From positions 551,471-615,470 of the forward strand of contig CAXAMN010014002.1 of NCBI GenBank assembly GCA_963970005.1: DNA of 64,000 nucleotides. Direction: 5' to 3'. This DNA is from Durusdinium trenchii (taxonomy: Eukaryota > Sar > Dinophyceae > Suessiales > Symbiodiniaceae). The position numbers were made by a program, and so were the translations under genes. Below the pieces are notes generated by a model that saw only the letters and a program-made list of their open reading frames with translations, had not been told where the DNA came from and ran no database searches. Below, piece after piece: positions 31,920 to 43,338 of this stretch (positions within the stretch are counted from its first letter, which is position 1; the number at the start of each line of letters is the position of its first letter).

Positions 31920-33673
31920 ATCACCACGTACTCCACGTGGGTGGCGTGGACGTGGAGTCAGCATCAATCAGAATCGCTATTGTATACGGTGTGTAGTAAC
32001 ATATAGTAGCATAAAATTACTGTAGTGAAAGTGCTCAACGTGTAAGTATGGTCGGCTGCATTGCTATGAAGGATTGGGTATGTCGGGTGCAGCTCAGGCC
32101 ATGAGGTTAAGCCATTCACTTACCCAAGCCATCTTCTATGCAAATGGCTTTGAGCAAGAATCCTTGACTGATTCTTCTGTTTTCCAAGGTGTTTGACATT
32201 GAGGCTTGCCGATGCTGTTTGAGTAGTTGTCAAGCTGCTGTGTATAGTATACTACGTTAAGGTATGACGTTGGAAGATTGCATCGAGACGTGCATCTGAA
32301 GGTTTTCTGCCTTTCAACAGTCGTCTTGCAAAAAGAACCCTGTGATCAGGGTGCATGACCCGATCTCGGCCTAGCCATTGTGCCAATGGGAGGACCAGAA
32401 GAAGCACCGGAACAGTTTCTCACTCCAAAGAATGGGGGGGGGCACTCTCTTGGCGCTGTAGAAGACGAGAAGACCTTCTCACGTCGATCACTGACATACT
32501 TGGCATATCTGGTTAGGAGGATGTTGGGAAAACCTTTTAAACATGAGAGTTGCACTCTTGGCACATAAATCACTTAGAAGTCTGTCCCAGTATACTTGTA
32601 ACAGTCGGGTTCAACCAGAACAACATCACCCATGTTGAACAAATCGACCTGGAACCAGGCCCCATCATCCACCGGGCCCTGGAATACTGGCATGATATAC
32701 ACCCAAGATATCACACCCTATGCTCTGCAAAAACCACCACACCGTGCCCGAATGGCGGTGCATTGCCACAGCCACTCCGGCGGAACTGCGTGCTCTCGGT
32801 GCGCGTCGCGTCGCGTCGCGTCTTTGTCTCCGGACCCTGTGAGGGCTGGAGAGACGCAGTTGGCGCTGAATCTTTGGCTGGGTCGCCTGGATGGGTGCGG
32901 AGGTGGATGTTGAGTGCAAACACAAATGCTGTGCCGCTGTGCCAGAAGTTCGACGAACATGCCGCGATGTTGGGGTGAAGAAGCCATGTGGGTCGACGAA
33001 AGCGATTGGCATCTCAGACACAGCATCTGACCCAGTTTTGGGGTGAACTGGAGAACATCTGCAGGATAGGAACCCAAACAGGGTTAGACTGATGCAGCAG
33101 TTTGTCAGTCCCCTGATGCAGGCGTTCCTGGGCAGGTGGAGATGGTGAAGGCCGCTGCCCGGTGTCCGGTCCAGCTGGGGTGGCTCTCAGTCTTCTAAGT
33201 GGTAGTGTTTTGCCTTTGGAAGAATGCCCTCGATCTTTGCATCTGTTTTGGTTGAAGGACGAAGGCCCTTGCACCAAATGCTTCGAAGCGGTTTTTCAAT
33301 GCTTTTCTTTGATACAGCTGGGCCCGGTGTCCAACGGCCGGACCCCCGGGAGTGGGCTCTGGGGACCGGGCGGGGTCCAGTTCGGTCCCTGGTCCGTGGA
33401 AGGTGGTCAGACATGGAGCACCTGCGACACGACATCGATGGGTACCAAAAAGACCTCACCCTAGAGGCGACAGAGCAGGGCGACAGAGCCCCTTTGATTC
33501 CACGAGCTGACGCAGCATCTTGGACATGTCTTCTTTGTCTAGTTGAGTGGAGAAAGAGAGGACTCAGAGTGACTCTCTTAAGGAGGATCCACCATAGTCA
33601 AACCACAAAGGAGAGACGTCACCAGAGAGTGGGGGATCCATAAGAGATCCTCCTCTCATTCTGATCTCTTTAA
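31920..33673. other. Intergenic DNA, no recognised gene
   Basis: A GCGTC pentanucleotide repeat lies at about 32798-32822, inside a GC-rich island (32750-32950) that could hold an exon. No motif was recognised on either strand. Confidence 0.35.
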
Positions 33674-33790
33674 CGCCCTATATGGATCCACCTACCGAGG
33701 TACGCTGAATGGAGACACTGAGTTATGGAGACTGCCAGGGTCCGTTGGCGTAGCGAACCTGAGGAGCTCGGTACGACTGGATCCCTTGCG
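33674..33790 (+). mobile_element. Decayed family A element
   Basis: CCCTATATGGATCCACCTACC and CTCGGTACGACTGGATCCC at the ends and GGAGACACTGAGTTATGGAG in the centre match family A. The arms have lost much of their complementarity. Confidence 0.65.
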
Positions 33791-33807
33791 TCGGTATCGG
33801 TACTTCC

Positions 33808-33879
33808 TTCGATGCTAGAAAAGCAAGAAGCTACGACCGGTTGGAGGCCATCGCTAGTAGGATCTGGAGGCCATCGTTA
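33808..33879. repeat. Family C repeats
   Basis: AAAAGCAAGAAGCTACGACC, GGAGGCCATCGCTAGTAGG and TCTGGAGGCCATCG recur as at 17.0 and 48.7 kb. The block separates a family A from a family B element. Confidence 0.6.
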
Positions 33880-33983
33880 CCCCAGACGCTCCATGGGACT
33901 GCCATATATGTCTACATTGGGGTGGTGCCAGGGAGGTCAATGGGGCGGCAGTCCTATTCCAGTCCCATGGAGTATATGGGTAC
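33880..33983 (-). mobile_element. Family B element
   Basis: The left CCCCAGACGCTCCATGGGAC and right AGTCCCATGGAGTATATGGG are inverted. The body reads CTACATTGGGGTGGTGCC and GGTCAATGGGGCGGCAGTCC, the reverse orientation of the 14.1-kb copy. Confidence 0.8.
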
Positions 33984-35616
33984 TAGATGGTACTAGTAAC
34001 AAGGGATGGTGTTTTGTTGTCCTTTCCTGTTCTTTTGGCCGCACGGAGACACGGACTGCGCATCTTATCTCTCTCGACTCTAGGGACGATCTTCGGCAGC
34101 TTCGGTCCCTGTGTGGAAAGCGGGTCTGGGTCTGTCCCAGTGAACCTGTAGGTCAGCCAGGCCTCATCGCTATTTTGGACTTAGTCGAACCTGCCAGGTC
34201 CCTGGCCCCATCATCATCCACTGGGCAATGGTGAACCTGCCCCCATCATCCACTGGGCAATGGTAGAAATGACCCCGGGCAAGGCTTGATCCGGACCTAC
34301 CTTCACCCCTTTGAGGACGCACCCCCCAGTGTATGAACATATGCAAGTCCCTTGGAGCGAGTTTTGTTTGTGTATAGGGTTCACTTGAGAAAGGTAATCC
34401 CATTTGAACTGATGTGGTAGATGTGGTGAAATGTGTTCCAAAAATCAATCCCATTAGACATTGTCCAACCTGCTGCTATTCAACTGGTGTAAACTTTTTG
34501 GGGGGGGAGTTGCGCTGGCACCGTGCCTGCTCCAATCGTTTTGGGCATTTAATGTTGCGAACTTGTAAGATCCCATGGCAAGCGTGGTACCCGCATAAGT
34601 ACGGTACCCTGCCGTCTACCGTTTCCGCAGCGTGGTCGTTCGGCCGCAGGGTCTAGGCCGGGACCAGGTTTGTCGTTCGTGCGCAGCCGGCCATGCAGCT
34701 TTCAACGTACAGGTGCATTCGCTCAAAAAAACCGGTGCATTCGTCACCAGATACGTTGGGATGCAGGTGACGAGGTGCGACCAAGTAGTGACATCTTCAA
34801 CCAATCACCGGGTTAACGTCGCCAGGTGTCGATCTGGCGACCGAACTCCTTGCTGATGGCGATTCGCCGGGGTGCTTGGTCGGGTTCGGTACACCTGCTT
34901 GAAGCCTTCCTGGTTTGGTGTGGTGCAGATCTACTAAGAAGGCTCGCGTAGGATCAGGAGCTGAGACAAGGAGCTTGACAATATTTTTGCCCCGAATCGG
35001 AAAGGATGAACAAGGAGGATAGCCATGTGGAGCTGAAGGGGACCAGTGGACTAGGTGTGGATGTATAGAAGTGGATGTAGACCCAAGGCAGCCGTGGTAA
35101 AGCTTGGAAGTGCACTCATGAGAATGTATGTTAAGAACTATTTTTCGAGGGGGGGTTGATGAGAACGCTAAAAACTGACTAGGTGTTTGACTGCCAACCA
35201 ATTTAGAAAGACCAACATCTCAGGATATTTGATCACTCGGATGTGTGTTTCTCGAGTTTTCGGACCTACTCTTCTGCTCAATTGGGATATCGACCACCTA
35301 AATACTTTAAACTTAATAGCATGAAGGCATCAATGTAATGAACAATAACCAGGTTTTCCGCGAATGCTGACTGGCAGATCTCCCAGCTTTGCAACAACCC
35401 ACTGCCGCGCGCCCTGGGTCACCCGGTCGTGCGGCGCTTCGGTGTGCAAGTTGGCTTGTGAAATCTAGGTGGAAAGGATTCTACAGGTGTCGTACAGGTT
35501 GTTCTTTTTTTGGGGGGGGGTCGTGGTTTTCCCCTGCATGAAGCATGTTATATATAGAAAGAAGAGCCGGAAGGAACCAGGTTTGGCCTGTCAGTACCAT
35601 GTGATTTCCGCGAACG
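33984..35616. other. Intergenic DNA, no recognised gene
   Basis: A direct repeat of CCCCATCATCATCCACTGGGCAATGG-type sequence occurs at about 34206-34230 and 34238-34262. The rest shows no recognised gene or element. Confidence 0.4.
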
Positions 35617-35639
35617 AATGACACGAATCAGATGTGGTC

Positions 35640-35830
35640 TATTGGGTCAAACAGACGAGGCCGTGGAGCTTCCACGGTTTCCGGAGTTCCGTGGTGTTTT
35701 GCGGAAGGGCATCGCCGGTAGGCCGTTGCACGCCTTGAGCCGCCTGAAGAAGTTTGACCATTCGGGTGCTGAGTGCTTCGGCAGGAAAAGGACTGGGAAG
35801 TCGACTGCCAAAACATGTGGTTATTTAAAT
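35640..35830 (+). other. Exon-like segment
   Basis: A + frame reads QTDEAVELPRFPEFRGVLRK then LHALSRLKKFDHSGAECFG. It is protein-like but unassigned. A competing long minus-strand frame runs through the T-rich tract that follows and is less credible. Confidence 0.25.
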
Positions 35831-35859
35831 GACCACACATGCGGTTCATTCTGGGTGGT

Positions 35860-35965
35860 TGTGACGGTTTGCTTTTGTGTTTTGTTTTGGTGTCGTTCGT
35901 TTGTTTTGGTGTTGGTGCTGTTTGTTTGGTTTTGTTTGGTTTGGTTTCTTTGGAGTTTGGTGCAG
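35860..35965. repeat. TTTGTTTGG low-complexity tract
   Basis: TTTTGTTTTGGTGTCG, TTTGGTGTTGGTGC and TTTGTTTGGTTTTG recur. Similar to 9060-9170. Confidence 0.55.
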
Positions 35966-38900
35966 GTGTTTGGAGAAGTTTCTCATTTCCATGACACCAT
36001 GCGTTTGCCAGTAGGCAAGGCCGGCCATATTTGATGACGGAAAGCGCTGGGTTCGCAGGGAGGTGTTGAGCGAAGCAGTGACCGGGTGGGTGGGTGAGGA
36101 GGCCATCAGCATGTGGAAGGCCGTCTTTTTGATTTGCAGAAGGTATGGGGGTTGTTTTGCGGGTCCCCGATTGTGTGTTGCAAGAGACCTTCGGCAGAAG
36201 GGCTTCTTGCCGCACATTGACATAGCCACATAGCGGTAAGATGTAGCGAAATTGGGCTGCAGGTGGCAATTCACGTATCAGCGCCAAAAGGCCAGGTTCC
36301 TGGCCGCAGGCCACAAGGCCGTCAAAGGCAACGTCACATGCCACCGATGGCCGAGATCGTCCCAAAGGCAGCGCCGGAGTTTCATTTTTGCCAAGGGAAG
36401 TGAAGCTGAGAGAATCAAGTGTTCCAGTCGTTCCAGATGATTTTGCCCAGGCTGAAAGTCAGTCAAGCTGCAAGCATTTGCAATCAGCTTTGTTTGTTCC
36501 CATCCATCCGTTCAACTTTCGATTGCTTGTCAAGCTACTTGCAGCATAGAAATTGACAGACCACCCGAAGCACGACAGAATGATGTTTCCATACTCCATA
36601 TTCCTTCAGGAAATCATCAAGGCTCTCCGTGCAGCCTCCGAAAACTGCGAGGTAGGTGACAAGCAAGGCACAGCATATATGCGCCATCACCCATGGTCAC
36701 CGCCTTGATTTGTCATCCAAAGATCCCAAGATCCTTTGGGGTGACATGTGGTCGTAATTCGTAATTGTTCATAAGCCGGATATTTGCGTTGCTGAATCAA
36801 ACGCTGTTCTTTCTAAATATACATGTTGTTATGATATTTGCATGGAACAATCTCCTTACTTGAACCATCCTCGTATTTGATGTGTAGTTCTTTTGTTTTC
36901 ATCGCCCTTCATGGATCAATCACCCCATGCTGCTCCGGGGCAGCGGACGGTCCGCGTCGCGTCGCGCTCGGCTGCTCCGAGGCTTTTCACCCTGCTCCTT
37001 CGCGCGTCGGGCCCTGCATCGCTGCGCGCCTCGGTGGAAGCGGAAGAAGCGGTTCCGCGGAGCTCCCGCCAGGGTGAGCCTGGAGGAACAGTCTTGGCTG
37101 TTTGTGGACCGGTGGAAGGAGGTCATTCCAGGGGTCACAGTTTGAAACGTTTGTTTGAGTCGTTAAGTGAGTGGATGCGACAGGGGCACCACCTATCCTC
37201 CAACAAGCATCCCTTGGGAACTGTTGGTTGTGATTCTCATCCTGGAGGCACAGTACTTGGAGGTTGGCACCGTGTTCATCATTAGTACTTGGTGTGGCGC
37301 AGTACTTGGAGGTTTGTTAAATCTAAAGAGTCACGTAATTAATGTTGTGAAGACACCCTGAAATGGTCACATTGAAAGAAGCAAATGATGGTGAATAGTG
37401 AATGTGTTTGTTTGCTCGTTAAATTCTCATGATATGTCATGATTGCCATTTACTATCATTTACCAACCAAGGTCACACTATTTGTGGCGCTTCACCAAAT
37501 CCAAAGAATACCTAGGCCGCAAATCATGTCCTGGTGAGAACTCATCATATGGTGTTTGGTTGCTGGATCAAATCACTATGATTCCCCAAATGTTCCAAAC
37601 AACCCTCCTTTTGGGACAAATAAAGCCAGTGCCTCCTTGCTTTTTTAGTGCTCTTCGAAGGCTAGGGTGGAGACAGACAATAGAACTTGTCAATTTGTTA
37701 GAACATTTTGGAGGGTGGTATTGGGACGCTATTAGGTTTGTGGATGGAGTGTTTGTTCCGAGGTTTTCTCCCCCATTTTCCCAAGGGCCACAGTCTTCTT
37801 TGGGTACCTCCTGTAAACTGGAGTTGGCCGAAGATGCAAGCTGTCCGAGAAAAAGGAAAGACAATGCGAATGAGATAGAATGAGAAACCATAAGAAACCC
37901 AGAGTGATCAGCTGCAGTGGGCAGCCACGCGCCATTTGACGCCTGGTCTCACTTTGTTGGACTGGGAGCTCCCCCCAAGACAAACTGTAAATTACAATTT
38001 GAGCTGGGCGGGTAGAATTCGTATACCATTGTTGTTTACCTGCATGGGAACCCATTTGGCCCCTGTCTCGATAGGAAAAGACCATGAAGAGACCCAATTT
38101 TGGGTGGTTGGTGGTCCAAAATAGATGCCATTCAGGTTCTAGTAAATTTATGATGATATGCAGATGGCTTTCAAGTGAAGCGCCTTTGTGCCCGCGGGGA
38201 ATTGGCTGGATATGGCTAGATTGTGTTCTTCATGGCGGACAGAAGAGAGCGACCGAACAATGGTAGGTGAACGACATCTGATAAGTCTTTGTAAAATGTT
38301 CAAAGAGTCAGCCTCAATTCCTTGGATGTATTTACTTACTAACTATCAAGGCTGATATCATGGGTCCTTTGCTTCGAGAATCAATCGGGACACTCAAACA
38401 CTGACCTGCCATGATGAATGTGTCCAGCCACTAAACATGCGAAAGATGGATGCAAGCCATGGTTGTTTGCAAATCTACTCTTCTGTATATTATATAAACG
38501 ACGTGTCTACCAAATGACATGACTGTTGTCAAAATATTGGAAGGAGAGTAGCCTATTTCCTTTGTGGTGCGGCGATTCACTCCCTTCGTTTGACTCAATT
38601 CTTTCCGTGACTGATATCATGGCTGTTCACGCACACGAGGGACTTGCTTCTTTATTGCCCAATGACTGTGTCTACTATTTCAGATTGTTCTTCAATTGTG
38701 AACCCGCTCAGCTACTCACCTCTACCTGAACCTTTCATTGTTTACTAATGGTTTTGAAGATCCTCCGATCTGGAGTTGCCACAAACACAACTTGTTAGAT
38801 GTTCATAGATTTTGGCTGCATAACAGCCTGCTGATGTTCAACAGCTTCGAAACAAGAGATTCATCAAATTACACCTTGGGGAGATTAACATGGAGTCCCG

Positions 38901-40319
38901 AAACCCTTGGGTTGCAGAGGAACATGATCCACCACCATTCTATTCTCTGGTTCCATGTGGTCCGTTTGCGGGTACTGTCCCTGATTCAAGGGAGGTATGA
39001 AGGCTTCCAGACCAAAATGAAGGCTTCAGAACATGTCCTTGACATTGATCTTTGCTGACCTTTGTGCCCTAAAAACCCAACACCAAAATGATCCAAACAT
39101 CATTGGATCTAAGGATTCTGTATACGCCATTGGTGCCAGCCGACCTTCGTTTCGCCCACGTTTCGACGCACCGGTGCCTGACGGTCACCGTGGCACCAGG
39201 CCAGCGAAACAGCTCAGGTGGCACCGTGGGACGACTCGGGTCAACGGACGACCGCGCGAGAAGCTGCCCCCCGTACGAACTGCCGGTGTTGGGGGTCCTC
39301 TGTTCATAGAGTAGGGAGGCAGCTTCTATGAACAGTGAGCAGAGGGGCAGCTTCTCACATTTTCAAGCCTCTAAGAACAGTATGTGTTTGTCTTTTTCAC
39401 CTGTCACCTCTCCGTTGAGGCTTGGGACTGTGTTATAATCGGATGCCCCTGCTGCTAACAAGTATCTATAAGCCAAAAGGACAGCATGGCAAAAGGGTTT
39501 GAAGCTTCAGGTTTTTCTGTGAAGATTGCTGCATGAGCAGGTTACACATGATTAATATATTTTATATACCCTGAGTACATTCATAGCTTGGCTTCACCTG
39601 GAAGAGGAACATGTTCCAGATCATGCTAGGAAGTGTGGTTCATTTTGGGGCTACTAGTAGTTCTGACCCAGCCAGCTACATAAATAGTATAGCAATGTCT
39701 CAAAATGATCCCTCCGGCAGATGTGGGTCTTAAGAGAAAGCATGTGTGCCGGGCCCGTGTTTTTTTGACCCTTTAGGACACCCCAAAAAATAACACAGGG
39801 GTTGCATAGTTGGGGTTTGCATGCCTTTCGGAGGAGGGCTGTGATAAAAGTATGCCTATATACCATCCTCAGTCGACTTGAAGGTCTATTTTATGTAACT
39901 CAATGTATTGAACGTAGGCTCCTCGTTACTTTCCTTCGAGCGACCCCACCATGACATTTCAATCATTTGTTTTCATGCCATGGTGGGGAGTTCTCGATTT
40001 TGCTTGTGGGTCCTCGGGTTTGGGGTTGTTGTTTTAGTGTTGGGGAGTTCGCGTCAGGGTGTCGCCAGGGTGTACAGCTGACATGCTATCCAAAATGTGA
40101 CCCTGTGACCACCATGCCTATATACAATGGTGCACAACATGTACTTGCATTGCTTTTGCTTGAGCTGGTGTGATAGACACTAAGATTTGCTTATTTGTAC
40201 TAGTATATTTCGTTTGCTTGCATGATTAAGGTGATTGTGATTATCAGCACTTCAGTGTTTCGAAGTTCTGGTGCTTGACACCCTTGAGAATACATGCATT
40301 GAAGCATTACGAAACCAGT
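35966..40319. other. Intergenic DNA with scattered GC-rich islands
   Basis: Islands at about 36940-37140 (a + frame includes PARVSLEEQSWLFVDRWKEV) and 39150-39300 may be exons; neither is assigned. Near 39299-39335 CTGTTCATAGA and TCTATGAACAG form an 11-bp hairpin, and GAGAAGCTGCCCC (about 39257) pairs with GGGGCAGCTTCTC (about 39344). No other feature is recognised. Confidence 0.35.
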
Positions 40320-40560
40320 AAAGCACTCAGTCTGAAAGCTACTCAAAGGCTTGCAATATTTTGCAATCAAAAGCCACTGAGAGGCTTGAAGTACAAAAGC
40401 AATTGAAACGCTTGCAGTACAACAACCATTAAAAGGCTTACAAATCTGAAGCTAATGAAGTGCTTACAATTCAAAAGCCATTGAAAGGTTTGCAATACAA
40501 AGCCACACAAATATATGGAGTTCATGAAAACAATGGAAGGCTTGCAATAGATAGTAACAA
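40320..40560. repeat. Degenerate about 30-bp repeats
   Basis: AAAAGCCATTGAAAGGTTTGC, AAAAGCAATTGAAACGCTTGC and similar words recur roughly every 30 bases. They precede the first EEP-like gene copy. Confidence 0.6.
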
Positions 40561-40639
40561 AAAGACACGAAATTACAATTCAAACAAACAGTCTAACATA
40601 CATTCAGCTGACTCATGCTAACTCAGATAACCTTTCTAA

Positions 40640-41200
40640 GTACTTAGCAGGCGCAGGGTTCATGTGTCACATTGTCGACCTCAGCCGAAGCCACATGGCT
40701 GGCTTTCGTGCTAACCGAGGCGACTTTGATTTGAAGGACGCGAAACTGCTGCGATCAACCGAGCATGTATCAGTGTTGTTGATGAATATGGGCAACATCA
40801 ACCGCCGCCCACTGCAAGTTTCTCCTTGAAGCAGGAGGCCTGGAGAGGCACGATTTTCCCTCCCAGTATAATAAGATGTGCCTTGTTGCCATGCCTGACG
40901 GGAACGCGCACCCAATCGCATGTGTATGCTCATCGGACGACATTACGTGCAGGATCGAGCTTTTGCGCTGCATCCAACTTGATTCAGAACACCTCAATTG
41001 GCTTGTGCACGCGGCAACTGTTTTGAATCATTTTGGGTGAAGTCGCTGGGGATACACATGGGGGCGTCACGACCAGTAAAGGTGTCCGCACCAGCCTTTC
41101 TCGCGCGCTTGAGACTGGCGAAGATCCTGCCAAGCAAATGGAAGTCATCGTTTGTCCAGACACAATGGGCACTGCCCAAGGCGCAATCAGATCTCTGCAT
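40640..41200 (+). pseudogene. EEP-like gene copy 1, frameshifted and 3'-truncated
   Basis: About 560 bp closely match copy 2 at 43.3-44.0 kb. The 5' part is open and encodes MCHIVDLSRSHMAGFRANRG and the strand-like STEHVSVLLMNMGNIN, with the Asn expected near the start of an exonuclease-endonuclease-phosphatase fold. A region corresponding to 113 bp of copy 2 after 43505 is missing. A frame change follows near 41020 (relative to RIIWGEVAEDTHGG of copy 2), after which the frame is again open through EDPAKQMEVIVCPDTMG. Similarity stops at about 41190 and a stop codon follows within a few codons, just before the A/T-rich block. It therefore lacks the CDANLF segment. The EEP assignment is tentative; I recall this family as abundant in Symbiodinium-type genomes. 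Confidence 0.6.
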
Positions 41201-41203
41201 TAA

Positions 41204-41555
41204 ATATGAACAATAAAAGTTTTTGATTCTTATAAATTGATTGATTGAGTTTTTAGAATTTAAAACCATGAGTAAATAGGGAAAATTTACTGAATATTCT
41301 ATCAGTATGATTACTGCTCTTTTTTTCTGAAATCATGTACTAAAAACCTAATTATGAACGTTTTAATGGAAAATTGATTATAATGCCTAGATTCAGAATC
41401 TGAATTTAGGCACTGAGGCTTGTGTGCCTAAATTCAGATTCTGAATCTACGCACTGTGATTCTAAATCTAGGTATTGTTTGTGATTTTGATTAAAACAAA
41501 TGTTTACTTTTAAATATACTAATTCATTAGATATGAACAATAAAAGTTATTGATT
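41204..41555. repeat. A/T-rich segment flanked by 25-bp direct repeats
   Basis: ATATGAACAATAAAAGTT followed by TTGATT or ATTGATT occurs at 41204-41228 and 41531-41555 with one mismatch. The left copy lies exactly at the point where gene copy 1 is truncated. Confidence 0.65.
41388..41449. repeat. Perfect 25-bp hairpin
   Basis: The left arm 41388-41412 and right arm 41425-41449 are perfectly complementary with a 12-nt loop. Each arm contains ATTCAGAATCTGAAT or its near mirror, so the arm is itself almost palindromic. Confidence 0.85.
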
Positions 41556-41564
41556 TTAAAAGAA

Positions 41565-42840
41565 CTGATTTGGTTCCAGTCATTAGGTTTTACTTCTTCA
41601 ATTTCCTTCACCAAAAAGTTTTGTCCACTGTTTTATTCATCCGGTTGGTTTACTTCAGCTCCCGGACCGGAAATTTTGTCCACAGTTTTAAAGTCCTTTG
41701 GTTTTGCCTCCTTAGTTTCCTTCACCAAAAATGTGGTCCACTGCTTTAATCATCAGATTTTGTTTCCTTCAATTCCCTCACCAACAATTTTGTCCACAGT
41801 TTTAGTCATTAGGTGTTACTTTCCTTTTTTCCTTCACAAAAAAAACTGTCCACAGATCTAGCCATCATTGTTTTCTTCAACTCCCTCACCCAAAAAATGT
41901 TCACAGTTTTAGTCCTATGGCTTTGCTTCCGTATTTTTTTCACCAAAACTTCGGTCCACAGCTCTAGCCATCAGATTTTGTTTCCTTTAAGCAAAAGTAT
42001 CACCACAGTTTTATTCATTAGGTGTTGTTTCTTTACTTTCCTTCCAAAAGGTTTGGTCCATAGTTTTAATCACTACGTTTTGCTTCCTTACTTTCCTTCG
42101 CCAAAAATTTATGTCGACAGTTTTTGTCATTAGGTTTTTGTTCCTTCGTTTCCTTCACCAAAAGCTTTTTGTCCACTGTTTTAGTCATTATGGTTTGCTT
42201 CCTTCAACTCTTTCCTCCAAAAAGACTGTCCACTGTTGTAGTCATTAGGTTTTGCTTCCTTACTTTCCTTCACCAACAACTTTTGTCGACAGTTTTAGTC
42301 ATTAGGCTTTGCGTCCTTACTTTCCTTCTCCAAAAGTTTTTGTCCACAGTTTGAGTCATTAGGTTTTACGTTTAGTTTCCTTCACCAAAAGTTTTTGTCC
42401 ACAGTTTTAGTCATTAGGTTTTGCTTCCTTACTCTCCTTCGCCAGCAACCTTTGTCGACTGTTTTAGTCATAGGTTTTGCTTCCTTACATTCCTTCCAAA
42501 ATTTTGTTTGCAGTTTTAGTCGTTAGGTTTTACTTCCTTAATTTCCTTCCAAAAAGTTTTGTCGACAGTTTTAGTCATTAGGTTTTGTTTCCTGACTTTC
42601 CTTCACCAGAAAATTGTTGGTCCACAGCTTTAGTCATTAGGTTTTGCTTCCTTACTTTCCTTCACCAAAATTGTTTTGTCCACAGTTTTAGTTCTTAGGT
42701 TTTACGTCCTTAATTTCCTTCACCAAACAATTTTGGTCCACAGCTTTAGTCATCAAATGTTGTTCCTTCAGTTTTTCACCAATATATTGTCCACAGTTTT
42801 TTTAGTCATTAGAGTTTGTTTCCTCAATTCCCACCTTCGA
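41565..42840 (+). repeat. 57-bp A/T-rich minisatellite
   Basis: About twenty diverged units contain TTTTAGTCATTAGGTTTTGC, TTCCTTACTTTCCTTCACC and AAAAGTTTTTGTCCACAG. Where well kept, the period is 57 (19 codons), so + frames stay open with units such as VLVIRFCFLTFLHQQLLST. It is hydrophobic by composition; no evidence of a real membrane protein. Confidence 0.85.
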
Positions 42841-43335
42841 AAAAACAACCAATGCTTGCAAAAAAGGCAATGCTTCAAACGCCCATTAAAGCTTGCTTGC
42901 CAAAAACAAATGAACAGCAAAGAATTTCAATTAGCAGCACTGGCCTTTAACAAAAATATCACTATGATAGCTGTTGATTGCTTTCAGCTTGTTGGTTTTG
43001 GAAAATTGAATCATTATTGTAAAAACGTTTTGCTGAAGCTTGCGGCATATCATTTCTCTGGTGTGATTTTTGCATTCGTACAGACCCTTTTTTAGTTCAA
43101 AAAACAACACCAATATAAGAAAAATATAGTGTGGGTAGAAATATCTTTATATATATTGGGTGCTTGACTAACTTAGTTCACTTTTGAGCTAACCACCTGC
43201 TAAAAGTTAGCAGAGTTAACCAGGTTAGCCTAATTTTTTCTTTTAGCTAACCTTCTTAAAAGCCCTAACAATTTAATATGTGCTTACATACTTCAAACAT
43301 ACATCTAACATATGTCTAACAGTCTAACATACATT
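42841..43335. other. A/T-rich intergenic DNA
   Basis: GTTAGC / GCTAACC words recur in both orientations near 43165-43255. No gene is seen. Confidence 0.4.
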
Positions 43336-43338
43336 TAG

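Noticed and set aside
35628..36365. 245-codon minus-strand ORF as a gene
   Set aside because: Its middle is Lys/Thr/Asn/Gln-rich because it reads the complement of a TTTGTTTGG low-complexity tract.
40667..41269. Minus-strand ORFs over the EEP-like copies
   Set aside because: The + frames of both copies show conserved protein-level similarity despite lesions, while minus frames have no motif.
41813..42354. Hydrophobic repeat ORFs as a membrane protein
   Set aside because: The phenylalanine/leucine-rich residues come from T-rich 57-bp repeats, there is no consistent start, and neighbouring units break the frame.
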